Part shown: one piece after another, positions 53,169 to 62,137 of the stretch
Layout of the letters: each line of letters opens with the position of its first letter
How positions within the stretch are numbered: position 1 is the first letter of the stretch
Assembly: GCA_016789885.1 (NCBI GenBank)
Contig: JAEUPZ010000030.1
Location: 1 to 64,000, forward strand
DNA: 64,000 nt
Direction: 5' to 3'
Source: Chromatiales bacterium
Lineage (GTDB): Bacteria; Pseudomonadota; Gammaproteobacteria; Steroidobacterales; GCA-2729495
The notes under the pieces: model-generated
Database searches by the model: none
Told to the model about the DNA's origin: nothing
The model's input: only the letters and a program-made list of their open reading frames with translations
Made by a program: the position numbers and the translations under genes

Positions 53169-53360
53169 TCAGGCGAGTTCATCGATGTGGTGGCTGCGGC
53201 CGCTGCCGTCGTCGGCGGGCTTGGGCCTGCCGGGCTGCGGCTCCGGTGCCGGCGCGGCCGGCCGCTGGTCCCGGGGGCTTTTCTCCCGGCGGCGGTCCTC
53301 CACGCGGCGCAGCCGGTTGGCCGGCAGCGTGGGCCCGACGATCCGGTCGAGCGGGTTCAT
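53169..53360 (-). CDS. Small basic protein in the motor gene cluster
   Basis: A 63-residue, Arg/Pro-rich, probably disordered protein ending HHIDELA. It starts in an ATGA overlap with motD, which argues for real, coupled translation. It begins NPLDRIVGPTLPANRLRRVEDRR. No domain is recognised and there is no membrane segment. It could be a small flagellar accessory protein. Confidence 0.55.
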   Translation of the reverse strand: MNPLDRIVGPTLPANRLRRVEDRRREKSPRDQRPAAPAPEPQPGRPKPADDGSGRSHHIDELA

Positions 53361-54367
53361 GCAGTCGTCTCCGCCGGGCGCGTCGCCGCGCTGCCGGCGT
53401 CGTCCTGGCCGGCCGTATCCGCCGGTGGCGTCGTCGCGGCCGGCGTGGTGGTCGTTGCCGGTGCCGTCGCCGCTGCAGGTGGCGGTGCCACGGCCGGGTC
53501 CGCCGCGGGGTCAGCGGCGGCGGCAGCCGCCGTCCCGCTGGCCGCGTCCGCCCCGGCGCCGCCGAGGATGACCATCACGACGCGCCGGTTGCGGTTGCGC
53601 CCCTCGGGCGTGTCGTTGCCGGCGACGGGCTGCTGCTCGGCGAAGCCGGCGACGGTGAGCCGCGCCGGGCTGATGCCGCGCTCCTGCAACAGGCGGACGA
53701 TGCGCGCCGCCCGGGCGGCCGACAGCTCCCAGTTGGACGGGAACTGCAGCGTGCTGATGGGCCGGTCGTCGGTATGCCCCTCGACGCGCACCGGCCAGGG
53801 GCGCGTGGCGAGGATCGTGGCCACCCGCTCGAGGATGCTGACGGCCGCCGGGTCGATGGCGGCGCTGCCGCTGGGGAAGAGGATGTCGGTGTTGATCTCG
53901 ACCTCGATCCACGAGTCCGTGCGCTGCACGCGGATCAGCTCGCGGTCGATCAGGTCCTGCATGGCCGCGGCCAGGTCGCCGGCCATCTCGCGGAGCTGCG
54001 CGCCGGTGTCGTCGCCGGCCATCTCGCGGAGCTGCGCGCCGGTGTCGTCGCCGGCCTCGCCCTTGCCGGCGGCGGGGCCGCCGCCCTCGAACTTGAGCGC
54101 CTGCTTCGGGCGCACCGCGGCCAGCGAGTCGTCCGGCTGCACCTTCGCCACCTTCGTCCCGATGCTGATGGGCTCGTAGGTGTGGGGCTGCCCGCGGAAC
54201 GCCGCCACCAGCGAGTCCGACAGCACGCGGTACTTGCCCTCGTTGACCGACGACACGGCGTACATGACGACGAAGAAGGCGAGCAGCAGCGTGATCAGGT
54301 CGCCGTAGGGGATGGCCCACGCCTCGTGGTTGACGTGGTCCTCGTGCTCGTGCTTGCGGCGTGCCAT
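53357..54367 (-). CDS. motD: Flagellar motor stator protein MotB/MotD
   Basis: A 336-residue stator B subunit. The single membrane helix, WAIPYGDLITLLLAFFVVMY (17-36), contains the ion-carrying Asp D23. A linker (about 90-130) holds a perfect 12-residue tandem repeat, followed by an OmpA-like peptidoglycan-binding domain (TDILFPSGSAAI, EGHTDDRPI, NWELSAARAARIVRLL, GRNRNRRV). A long Ala/Pro/Thr-rich tail after the OmpA domain is unusual. It is encoded directly after motC (13-base gap). Confidence 0.9.
   Translation of the reverse strand: MARRKHEHEDHVNHEAWAIPYGDLITLLLAFFVVMYAVSSVNEGKYRVLSDSLVAAFRGQPHTYEPISIGTKVAKVQPDDSLAAVRPKQALKFEGGGPAAGKGEAGDDTGAQLREMAGDDTGAQLREMAGDLAAAMQDLIDRELIRVQRTDSWIEVEINTDILFPSGSAAIDPAAVSILERVATILATRPWPVRVEGHTDDRPISTLQFPSNWELSAARAARIVRLLQERGISPARLTVAGFAEQQPVAGNDTPEGRNRNRRVVMVILGGAGADAASGTAAAAAADPAADPAVAPPPAAATAPATTTTPAATTPPADTAGQDDAGSAATRPAETTA
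53978..54049. repeat. Perfect 36-bp tandem duplication in motD
   Basis: Two exact 36-base copies (53978-54013 and 54014-54049) are followed by the first bases of a third. They encode two 12-residue units, GDDTGAQLREMA, in the linker between the membrane helix and the peptidoglycan-binding domain. The reading frame is kept, so copy number can vary without disrupting the protein. Confidence 0.92.
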
Positions 54368-54380
54368 GGCGGTGCCGCCG

Positions 54381-55121
54381 TCAGCCGACGAAGCCCTTCA
54401 GCTTCGTCTCGAGGTTGCGCGGGTTCTCGCCCTCGGCGATGGCGATGATCCCCTCGATGATCATCTCCTTCGCGTGGGTCTGGGTCTTGATGATGTCCTT
54501 CAGCTTGTTCGCGGTGGGCAGGAAGAACAGGTTCGCCAGCGCGATGCCGTAGATCGTCGCGGTGAAGGCGGCCGCGATGCCGGGGCCGAGCTTGCTGGGA
54601 TCCGCCAGGTTCTTCATGACGGCGATCAGGCCGAGCACGGCGCCGATGATGCCGAGCGTCGGCGAGTAGATGCCGAGGCCCTCGAAGACCTTGGCGCTCT
54701 GGGTGTTGGCCTTCTCGCGGACCTCGAGCTCGACCTCGAGCGCCTCGCGGATCTTCTCGGGCTCGGTGCCGTCGACCAGCATCTGCAGGGCCTTCTGCGC
54801 GAACGGGTCCTGCTCCGTCTCGAGGGCCGGCTCCAGGCCCAGCAGCCCCTGCTTGCGGGCGGTCTCGCTCCACGCGACCATCTTGGCGATCAGCTTCTCG
54901 TGGTCCTCGACCGGCGGGCGGAAGATCCACGGGAAGATCTTCCAGGCGCGCATGAAGGTCGGCTTCGGCGTCTGCACGAGGCTGGCGGCGAAGGTGCCGA
55001 CCACGACGATGATGAACGCCGCCGGGTTCAGCAGCGACATGATGCCGGCGCCCTTCAGCACCGCGCCGAACACCACGGCCACGAGGCCGAGGACGACGCC
55101 GGCGATCGTCAAAGCATCCAT
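54381..55121 (-). CDS. motC: Flagellar motor stator protein MotA/MotC
   Basis: A 246-residue, four-helix stator A subunit. Helices 1-2 (about 3-25 and 32-50) lie near the N-terminus. A large cytoplasmic loop contacts the rotor, and helices 3-4 contain GLGIYSPTLGIIGAVLGLIAVM and GIAAAFTATIYGIALANLFFLP with the conserved prolines. It pairs with MotD to drive flagellar rotation. It follows fliA after 48 bases. In Pseudomonas, chemotaxis genes lie between fliA and motC; none do here. Confidence 0.9.
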   Translation of the reverse strand: MDALTIAGVVLGLVAVVFGAVLKGAGIMSLLNPAAFIIVVVGTFAASLVQTPKPTFMRAWKIFPWIFRPPVEDHEKLIAKMVAWSETARKQGLLGLEPALETEQDPFAQKALQMLVDGTEPEKIREALEVELEVREKANTQSAKVFEGLGIYSPTLGIIGAVLGLIAVMKNLADPSKLGPGIAAAFTATIYGIALANLFFLPTANKLKDIIKTQTHAKEMIIEGIIAIAEGENPRNLETKLKGFVG

Positions 55122-55169
55122 CAGCCCACCATTCCCGTCATTGCCCGCGACGCTGCCGTCGCCGTTCCG

Positions 55170-55925
55170 TTACTGCCGGCTGCTGCCCGCCGTGCCGACC
55201 CTCGCCCGTAGCCGCGCCAGCGCCTGCCCGTGGAGCTGGCAGACCCGCGATTCCGTCACCCCCAGGATCGCGCCGATCTCCTTGAGGTTGAGCTCCTCGT
55301 CGTAGTACAGCGACATCACCAGTGCCTCGCGCTCCGGCAGCGAGCGGATCGCCGCGGCCACCTCGCTCCGCAGCTCCTCCGACTCCAGCGCCGCCGCGGG
55401 GCCGGCCTCCGGGTCGGGCAGCTGCCCGGCCAGGGACTCGCCGTCCTCGTCCGCGGCGTCGATGCTGAACACCCGGCAGGCCGTGGCCTGGCCCACCAGC
55501 TGGTGGTACTCCTCCAGCGGGATGCCCAGCTCCGCGGCTACCCCGCGGGCGTCGGCCGCCTGTCCCGTCCGGTTCTCCACTGCCTGAATCGCCGCCGTCA
55601 GTTCCCTTTGCCGCCGGTACACCGACCGGGGCGTCCAGTCCGTCGCCCGCACCTCGTCGAGCATCGCGCCGCGCACGCGGATGCCGGCGTAGGTCTCGAA
55701 GCTCGCGCCCTTTGCCGGCGAGTACTGCCGCGCGGCGTCGAGCAGCGCGATCAGCCCGACCTGCACCAGGTCGTCGACCTCGATCCCGTCCGGCAGCCGC
55801 GCCCGCAGGTGGTTCGCGATGCGCTTGACCAGCGGCGCGTACTCCTGCACCAGCGCGTCCGGCCCGGGCCCGCCCACGGGCGCCTGGCCGGCGGTCGCTG
55901 CGACATAACCGTGGGCTGCCTTCAT
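55170..55925 (-). CDS. fliA: RNA polymerase sigma factor FliA (sigma-28)
   Basis: A 251-residue flagellar sigma factor. Region 2 includes YAPLVKRIANHLRARLP, VDDLVQVGLIALLDAARQY and SFETYAGIRVRGAMLDEVRATDWTPRSVYRR; region 4 has LPEREALVMSLYYDEELNLKEIGAILGVTESRVCQLHGQALARLR. It transcribes late flagellar genes. ATG 55925 overlaps the fleN stop (ATGA), so translation is coupled. Confidence 0.93.
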   Translation of the reverse strand: MKAAHGYVAATAGQAPVGGPGPDALVQEYAPLVKRIANHLRARLPDGIEVDDLVQVGLIALLDAARQYSPAKGASFETYAGIRVRGAMLDEVRATDWTPRSVYRRQRELTAAIQAVENRTGQAADARGVAAELGIPLEEYHQLVGQATACRVFSIDAADEDGESLAGQLPDPEAGPAAALESEELRSEVAAAIRSLPEREALVMSLYYDEELNLKEIGAILGVTESRVCQLHGQALARLRARVGTAGSSRQ

Positions 55926-56812
55926 GCCCCCGCGAACTCCGCTGGGCGTGGCTGGCGCGCCGCCAGCAGCCGCTCGACGAAGAACTCGATGTGGCCCCGC
56001 GCAGCCCGCGGTGCCTCCCACTTATCGGCACGCTGGGCGAGCCGCTTTAGGGCCGTGGCGGCGAGACTGGTGGGGAACGCCGTCACAAAAGGCGCCTGCA
56101 GCTGCACGGCGCGCCAGACCCGGTCGTCGTAGGGCAGGCTGCCGGCGTGGTCGAGGCTGACGTCGAGGAAGCGTTCGGTGACGCGCAGCAGCTTCTCGAA
56201 GAGCTGGCGCCCGTCGCCGCCCTGGTGCGTCATGTTGGTCACGATGCGGAACCGCGTCACGCCATGCTCGGTGCTGAGCACCTTGATCAGCGCGTAGGCG
56301 TCGGTCAGCGACGTCGGCTCGTCGCAGACCACCACGAGCACCTCCGACGCCGCCGCGCAGAAGCGCAGCACGCCGTCGGTGATGCCGGCGGCGGTGTCGA
56401 CGACCAGCACGTCGAGGGCCTCGGTGAGCTCGCTGAAGGCGTTGATGATCCCGGCGTGCTCGGCGGGCCCCAGGCGCGCGAGCCCGGCGAGCCCCGAGGC
56501 CCCGGGCACGACGCGGACGCCGGCGGGGCCGGTCAGCACCACCTCGGCCAGGCTGCGCTGCCCGCCCAGCACGTCGGCCAGCGTGTAGCGCGGCTGCAGC
56601 CCCAGCAGCACGTCGATGTTGGCGAGCCCCAGGTCGGCGTCGAGCAGCATGACCCGGCGGCCCAGCTGGGCCATGGCGATGGCCAGGTTCGCCGCGATGT
56701 TCGTCTTGCCGACGCCGCCCTTGCCCCCGGACACGGCCAGCACCTTCACCGCCTGGGCGGCCTGGCGCCGCCGCAGGCCGGCGGCCTGCTCACCCCCCTC
56801 AGGCACAAGCAT
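55922..56812 (-). CDS. fleN: Flagellar number regulator FleN/FlhG (MinD-like ATPase)
   Basis: A 296-residue MinD/ParA-type ATPase. The deviant Walker A is SGGKGGVGKTNIAANLA (28-44), DADLGLANIDVLLGL (59-73) gives the Walker A-prime Asp region, and VVDTAAGI is present. FleN limits flagellar number, in part by restraining FleQ. An N-terminal 20-residue extension, Gln/Arg-rich, precedes the ATPase core as in other FleN proteins. It overlaps flhF by 14 bases. Confidence 0.92.
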   Translation of the reverse strand: MLVPEGGEQAAGLRRRQAAQAVKVLAVSGGKGGVGKTNIAANLAIAMAQLGRRVMLLDADLGLANIDVLLGLQPRYTLADVLGGQRSLAEVVLTGPAGVRVVPGASGLAGLARLGPAEHAGIINAFSELTEALDVLVVDTAAGITDGVLRFCAAASEVLVVVCDEPTSLTDAYALIKVLSTEHGVTRFRIVTNMTHQGGDGRQLFEKLLRVTERFLDVSLDHAGSLPYDDRVWRAVQLQAPFVTAFPTSLAATALKRLAQRADKWEAPRAARGHIEFFVERLLAARQPRPAEFAGA

Positions 56813-58037
56813 GGTCGGCGACCTCCGTGTGGCGGCGGGCCAGTTCGTCGTCGGAGATGACGCGCGGGTCGCGGCGGATCAGCTCGACGGCCATCTTCGT
56901 GAGCCAGGCCTCGCGGCCGTGCATGAAGTGCAGGTCCTCGGGGACCCGCTGCCCGTTCGTGACGTAGGCCAGTGGCAGGGCGGCCCGGATCAGCACCGAG
57001 AATGCGCCGCCGAGGGTGGCCGCCTCGTCGGTCTTGGTCAGGATGGCGGCGACGGGCGATGCCCCGCGGAACACGTCGACGATCTCCTGCAGCGTGCGCG
57101 CGTCGCCGTTGGCCGGCAGCGCCAGCAGCGTGCGGACCGGCGCGTCGGCGCCGCCCGTCGTCGTGGCGAGCCGCGCCAGCTGCTCGCCGAGCCGCGGGTC
57201 GCGCTGGCTCATGCCGGCGGTGTCGATCAGCACGAGGCGCCGGCCCGCCAGCGCCGTGAGGGCGGCGGCGAGCTCGCGGGCGTCCGCGGCCTGGTGGACC
57301 GGGATGCCGAGGATCTGGCCGTAGGTGCCGAGCTGCTCGCGGGCGGCCACCCGGAAGGTGTCGGCGGTGACGAGGCCCACGGCGTCGGGGCCCCACTGCA
57401 GGGCGGCCCGGGCGGCGAGCTTCGCGATGGTGGTCGTCTTGCCGACCCCGGTGGGCCCGACGACGGCGAAGACGCCGCCGCCGGCCGCGCAATCCGTCGT
57501 CGCGACGGGCAGCGCGCCGACCAGGGTGCGCAGCACTGCGGTCCACGTGCCGTTGGCGTCACGGGCGACGGCCGCGTCGGCGAGCCGCTCGGCGACGTCC
57601 GCATCGAGCCCGATCTGGCCGAGCTTGCGCAGCACGCCGGCCGTCGCCGGGGAGCGGCGGGTGCGGTCGTCCCAGATCAGGCGCGTCACCTGCATCTCGA
57701 GCAGCGCCCGGACCGAGGCCAGCTCCTCGCGCAGCCGGTCGTAGTCGCTGGCGCCGGCGGCGGTGGCCTGGCGGGGCGGGGCGTAGTCCGGGGACGGGCG
57801 CGTGGCCCGGCCGACCACGACGGCGGGTCCCGCCGGCTCGTCGTCCGCGGGGAGCGTCCACGAAGGCCCCCTGGCCGGTGGCGTCGACGGCCCGGCATCG
57901 ATGGCCGCCGAGATCTCGACGCCGGCCGGTGACCGGGTCGTCTCGAGGATCACCGCGTCGGGACCGAGGGCTTCGCGCACCTGCCGCAGGCAGTCGCGCA
58001 TGTCGGTCCCGATGAAGCGGCGCAGTTTCATCGCCAT
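56799..58037 (-). CDS. flhF: Flagellar placement GTPase FlhF
   Basis: A 412-residue SRP-type GTPase setting the site of the polar flagellum. The N-terminal MKLRRFIGTDMRDCLRQVREALGPDAVI is typical of the family, and an Ala/Pro/Arg-rich linker follows. The G domain carries VVGPTGVGKTTTIAKLA (P-loop), DTFRVAAREQLGTY and LIDTAGMSQRD. ATG 58037 has GGAG eight bases upstream; ATG 58031 is an alternative. FlhA ends 41 bases upstream. Confidence 0.92.
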   Translation of the reverse strand: MAMKLRRFIGTDMRDCLRQVREALGPDAVILETTRSPAGVEISAAIDAGPSTPPARGPSWTLPADDEPAGPAVVVGRATRPSPDYAPPRQATAAGASDYDRLREELASVRALLEMQVTRLIWDDRTRRSPATAGVLRKLGQIGLDADVAERLADAAVARDANGTWTAVLRTLVGALPVATTDCAAGGGVFAVVGPTGVGKTTTIAKLAARAALQWGPDAVGLVTADTFRVAAREQLGTYGQILGIPVHQAADARELAAALTALAGRRLVLIDTAGMSQRDPRLGEQLARLATTTGGADAPVRTLLALPANGDARTLQEIVDVFRGASPVAAILTKTDEAATLGGAFSVLIRAALPLAYVTNGQRVPEDLHFMHGREAWLTKMAVELIRRDPRVISDDELARRHTEVADHACA

Positions 58038-58078
58038 TCCGTTGTCTCCGTTTCCTCAGGCGCGCCAATGCGCCGTCG

Positions 58079-60169
58079 TCACGTTCCCACTGCCGCCACG
58101 AGCCGCACGCGCCGGTTCTCGGGCACCTCCGTGTAGGCCAGCACGCGCAGCCTCGGCACCGCGAAGCGCAGGAACCGCGCGAGCCACGGCCGCAGCGCCG
58201 GCGCCACCAGCAGTACCGCCGGCTCGCCGGCGGCCTCCTGGCGCTCGGCCGTCGCGGCGAGCTGGGCCTGCAGCCGCTCGGCGAGGGTGGGCTCGAGCCC
58301 GGGCCCTTCACCGCGGCCGCCGACAGCGTCTTGCAAGATCTGTTCCAGCCTGGGGTCGAGGGTGATCACCGGCAGGTCGCCGGTGCCTGCGGCGATGCGC
58401 TGGACGATGGCGCGGCCCAGGGCCACGCGGACGAACCCGGTCAGCGCCTCGGGGTCCTGGGTCGCGCGGCCGTGCTCGGCCAGCGCCTGGCAGATGGCCC
58501 GGGTGTTGGTCAGCGGCACCTGCTCCCGGAGCAGTTCCTGCATGACCCGCACCACCACCGACAGCGGCAGCGTCTTCGGCACCAGTTCCTCCACGAGCTT
58601 CGGCGCCTGGCGGCCGAGGCGGTCGAGGATCTCCTGGCCCTCCTGGTGGCCGAAGACCTCGTGGGCGTTCTCGTGCAGCACCTTGCTGAGGTGCGTGGCG
58701 ACCACCGTGGCGACGTCGACCACGGTGTAGCCGCGCACCTGGGCCTCCTCGCGCTGGCCCGGATCGATCCAGACCGCCTCGAGGCCATAGGCCGGGTCGC
58801 GCGTGGGGATGCCGCCGATGGGCTGGGCGATGTGGCCCGGGTTGATGGCCAGCTCCTTGTCGACGTAGACCTCGCCCGTCGCCACCGTCGCGCCCATCAC
58901 GCTCAGCCGGTAGGCACTGGCCGGCAGCTCGAGGTCGTCGCGGATGCGCACCGGCGGAACGAGGAAGCCGAGCTCCTCGGACAGCCGCTTGCGCACGCCC
59001 TTGATCCGGCGCATCAGCTCGCCGTCCTGCTGGCGGTCCACCAGCGGGATCAGCCGGTAGCCCACGTCGAGGGCCACGGGGTCGGTGTCGAGGACGTCGT
59101 TCCACGAGAGTTCCCGGTTCGTCTCGGCGTCGACGACGTCCGGTGCCGCGGGCGCCTCGTCCGGCGCCTCCGCGGCGGCGCGGTCGCGCTGGCTGATGAG
59201 CCATGCGGCCCCGGCGCAGGTGCCCGCCATCAGCAGGAAGGCGACGTTGGGCATGCCCGGGATCAGGCCCAGCAGCGCGAGCAGGCCTGCGACGACGCGC
59301 AGCACGCGCCGGTCGCCGAGCAGCTGCGTGAACAGCTGCTTGCCCATGTCCTCGGCCCGCGACATGCGCGTGACGATGACCGCGACCGCCACGGCCAGCA
59401 GCAGCGACGGGATCTGGGCGACGAGTCCGTCGCCGATGGTCAGCAGCGCGTAGGTCTGGGCCGCCTGCTGCAGCGACAGGCCGTGCTGGAGCATGCCGAT
59501 GGCGATGCCGCCCACCAGGTTGATGGCGACGATCAGGAGCCCCGCGACGGCGTCGCCGCGCACGAACTTGCTGGCGCCGTCCATGGAGCCGTAGAAGTCG
59601 GCCTCCATGCGCACCTCGGCCCGGCGGGCCACCGCCTCCTGCTGGGTGATGATGCCGGCGTTCAGGTCGGCGTCGATCGCCATCTGCTTGCCGGGCAGGG
59701 AGTCGAGGGTGAAGCGGGCCGTGACCTCGGAAACGCGGCCGGCGCCCTTGGTCACCACCATGAAGTTGATGATGACGAGGATGACGAACACGATCATGCC
59801 GACGGCGTAGTTGCCGCCGACGACGAACTCGCCGAAGGCCTCGATGACCTTGCCGGCGGCGTCGGCGCCCTGGTGGCCCTCGAGCAGCACGACGCGCGTC
59901 GAGGCGACGTTCAGGGCGAGCCGCAGCAGCGTCGCCAGCAGCAGCACCGTCGGGAACGCCGCGAGGTCGATGGGGCGCATGGCGTAGACGACCGCCAGGA
60001 TCACCACCAGCGAGATGCAGATGTTGAAGGTGAACAGCGCGTCGAGGACCAGCGGCGGCAGCGGCAGTACCACCATGGCCAGCAGGGCGAGGATCACCAG
60101 CGGCAGGCCGGCAGCCATCACGGCGGTGGTGCGCAGCTGGCCTGCGATATCAGTCAGCGGGGAGGCCAT
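58079..60169 (-). CDS. flhA: Flagellar export protein FlhA
   Basis: A 696-residue core component of the flagellar type III export gate. The N-terminal half has about eight membrane helices (MVVLPLPPLVLDALFTFN, DLAAFPTVLLLATLLRLALN, with the FHIPEP-type loop PGKQMAIDADLNAGII). The C-terminal half is the cytosolic chaperone/substrate-binding ring. Length is normal. It lies 18 bases after flhB. Confidence 0.95.
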   Translation of the reverse strand: MASPLTDIAGQLRTTAVMAAGLPLVILALLAMVVLPLPPLVLDALFTFNICISLVVILAVVYAMRPIDLAAFPTVLLLATLLRLALNVASTRVVLLEGHQGADAAGKVIEAFGEFVVGGNYAVGMIVFVILVIINFMVVTKGAGRVSEVTARFTLDSLPGKQMAIDADLNAGIITQQEAVARRAEVRMEADFYGSMDGASKFVRGDAVAGLLIVAINLVGGIAIGMLQHGLSLQQAAQTYALLTIGDGLVAQIPSLLLAVAVAVIVTRMSRAEDMGKQLFTQLLGDRRVLRVVAGLLALLGLIPGMPNVAFLLMAGTCAGAAWLISQRDRAAAEAPDEAPAAPDVVDAETNRELSWNDVLDTDPVALDVGYRLIPLVDRQQDGELMRRIKGVRKRLSEELGFLVPPVRIRDDLELPASAYRLSVMGATVATGEVYVDKELAINPGHIAQPIGGIPTRDPAYGLEAVWIDPGQREEAQVRGYTVVDVATVVATHLSKVLHENAHEVFGHQEGQEILDRLGRQAPKLVEELVPKTLPLSVVVRVMQELLREQVPLTNTRAICQALAEHGRATQDPEALTGFVRVALGRAIVQRIAAGTGDLPVITLDPRLEQILQDAVGGRGEGPGLEPTLAERLQAQLAATAERQEAAGEPAVLLVAPALRPWLARFLRFAVPRLRVLAYTEVPENRRVRLVAAVGT

Positions 60170-60187
60170 GGGTCGTCATGCTCCGGG

Positions 60188-61351
60188 TCAGGAAAGGGGC
60201 CGCCGTCCGGCCCGGCGGGGCCGTTCGGCAAGCTGCGGGTCGACCTCGACGGTCGGCTTGTCGGGCAGCGGCCCGCCGGCCGTCCGGGCGGCGCGCAGCC
60301 GGTACACGTAGGTCAGCACCTGGGCGACGGCCAGGTACAGCGGCGCCGGGATCTCCTGGCCGATGTCCGTCGTCCAGTACAGCGCGCGGGCGAGCAGCGG
60401 CGCCTCGAAGAAGGTGATGCCGTGCTCCTCGCCGGACTGCCGGATGCGCGCGGCCACGTGGTCGGTGCCCTTGGCCAGCACCACGGGGGCGCGCATGCGG
60501 CCGTCCTCGTAGCGCAGCGCCACGGCGAAGTGGGTCGGGTTCGTGACGATGACGTCGGCCTTCGGGACGTCGGCCAGCATCCGGCGGCGGGAGACCTCCT
60601 GCTGCAGCTGGCGGATGCGGCTGCGCACCTCGGGGCGGCCCTCCGACTCCTTCAGTTCGTCGACGACCTCCTGGCGGGTCATGCGCAGCTGGCGGGCGTG
60701 GGACCAGAGCTGGTACGGCGCGTCCACCGCCGCGATCAGCAGCAGCGCGAAGCTGCCGGCGGCCAGCGTCAGCAGCGACAGCGACATCGCATGGGCGAGA
60801 CCCCGGCCGACGGGCTCGTGGCCGAGCCCCAGCACCGCGTCCCGGACCGTCCACAGGAAGCCGATGCTCACCGCCAGGATGACGACGGCCTTGGCGATGG
60901 CCTTCAGCACCTCGACGAAGCCGTTCAGGCTGAACACGCGGCCGAGTCCCTTGACCGGGTCGAGCCGCTCGGGCTTGAAGGCCAGCGGCGACGGCGACAG
61001 CAGCCAGCCGCCGATGGCGATGCTGCCGGCGATGGCCGCGGCGGCGACGGCGACGAACAGCGGGATGAAGAGTTCCAGCGCGGCGATCGTGGTGCTGCCG
61101 AGCGCGGTGACCATGTAGTCCGGATCCTCGAGGGCCGCCCGGTCGAAGCGCAGCGAGCGCACCATCAGCTCGCTGATGCCGCTGCCCAGCTCGCCGCGGC
61201 CGCCGTACAGCGCGGCCGCCCCGGCGCCGAGCACCAGTGCCATCGACAGCTCCCGCGAGCGCGGGACCTGGCCCCGGCGCCGGGCGTCGTCGAGCCGTTT
61301 CGGGGTGGCCGATTCGGTGCGGTCCTCCAGCGGCGTGTCGTTGTCCGCCAC
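60188..61351 (-). CDS. flhB: Flagellar export switch protein FlhB
   Basis: A 387-residue export-gate protein. Four membrane helices are followed by a cytosolic domain with the autocleavage site NPTH (271-274) that switches export from hook to filament subunits. The N-terminal DRTESATPKRLDDARRRGQVPRS is typical. The start is GTG 61351, two bases after the fliR stop. The C-terminal tail is somewhat extended and basic. Confidence 0.95.
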   Translation of the reverse strand: MADNDTPLEDRTESATPKRLDDARRRGQVPRSRELSMALVLGAGAAALYGGRGELGSGISELMVRSLRFDRAALEDPDYMVTALGSTTIAALELFIPLFVAVAAAAIAGSIAIGGWLLSPSPLAFKPERLDPVKGLGRVFSLNGFVEVLKAIAKAVVILAVSIGFLWTVRDAVLGLGHEPVGRGLAHAMSLSLLTLAAGSFALLLIAAVDAPYQLWSHARQLRMTRQEVVDELKESEGRPEVRSRIRQLQQEVSRRRMLADVPKADVIVTNPTHFAVALRYEDGRMRAPVVLAKGTDHVAARIRQSGEEHGITFFEAPLLARALYWTTDIGQEIPAPLYLAVAQVLTYVYRLRAARTAGGPLPDKPTVEVDPQLAERPRRAGRRPLS

Positions 61352-61353
61352 GG

Positions 61354-62124
61354 TCAGGCGCCCCCGAAGAGCCGGCCGATCAGGCCGAAGGCCTCACCGA
61401 TCAGGCTGTCCCAGACGGGTCCCTGGCTGCGGAAGGTCACGACGAGGATCAGCAGCCCCATCAGGATCGTCACCGGGAAGCCCACGGCAAAGAGGTTCAG
61501 CGTCGGCGCGGCGCGGCTGATGACGCCGAAGGTGATGTTGACCATCAGGATCGCGATGACCGCGGGCAGCGCCAGCTGCAGGGCGCCGGCGAACATCAGC
61601 GCCGCGAAGTCGACCACGAGCCGGGCCTCCGGCGCCCCGAAGCCGGCGCTGCCGATGGGCAGCACCGCGTAGCTCTGGGCCACGAGGGCGATCAGCGACA
61701 GGTGGGCGTTGGTCGCGAGCAGCAGCAGCGAGCCGACGATGATGTAGAAGCGGCCCAGCAGGGGCATGCCGCCGTTCTGCGGATCCACGACCGTCGCGAA
61801 GGACAGGCCCATGCCGGTGGAGACGAGCTGGCCTGCGAGCAGCGCCGCCTCGGTGGCGAGGCGCAGCACGAAGCCGATGGTGGCGCCCACGGAGATCTCC
61901 CGCGCGATGGCGGCGACGCCCAGTGGCGAAAGCGGGTCGATGGCCGGTGCGGCGCCGGCGCTCGGCAGCAGCGCGAAGGCCAGCGCCGCCGCGAGCAGGA
62001 TGCGGACGCGGGCGGGGATGTACATGGCGCCGAGCAGCGGCGCGAGGATGACGACGCCGCTGACCCGCAGCAGCGTCCACAGCAGGGCCATGGCGCCGTC
62101 GGCGAGTTGCAGCGCGGTGAGCAT
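61354..62124 (-). CDS. fliR: Flagellar export protein FliR
   Basis: A 256-residue, multi-helix membrane protein of the export gate, with PARVRILLAAALAFALLPS, GFVLRLATEAALLAGQLVSTGMG and FATVVDPQNG in the expected order. It forms the FliP5-Q4-R1 core. It starts 13 bases after fliQ. Confidence 0.93.
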   Translation of the reverse strand: MLTALQLADGAMALLWTLLRVSGVVILAPLLGAMYIPARVRILLAAALAFALLPSAGAAPAIDPLSPLGVAAIAREISVGATIGFVLRLATEAALLAGQLVSTGMGLSFATVVDPQNGGMPLLGRFYIIVGSLLLLATNAHLSLIALVAQSYAVLPIGSAGFGAPEARLVVDFAALMFAGALQLALPAVIAILMVNITFGVISRAAPTLNLFAVGFPVTILMGLLILVVTFRSQGPVWDSLIGEAFGLIGRLFGGA

Positions 62125-62137
62125 GACAGGCGTGATG

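Noticed and set aside
53978..54060. CRISPR-like repeat array
   Set aside because: There are only two directly abutting copies without spacers, and they are in frame within motD.
51012..54179. Long plus-strand frame opposite the HDOD-GGDEF, DUF2802 and motD genes
   Set aside because: It spans several real genes on the other strand, with composition typical of a GC-rich shadow.
58331..61672. Plus-strand open frame of more than 1,100 codons opposite flhA and flhB
   Set aside because: It is an antisense shadow of conserved flagellar genes, with repetitive Gln/His/Asp-rich sequence and no recognisable domain.
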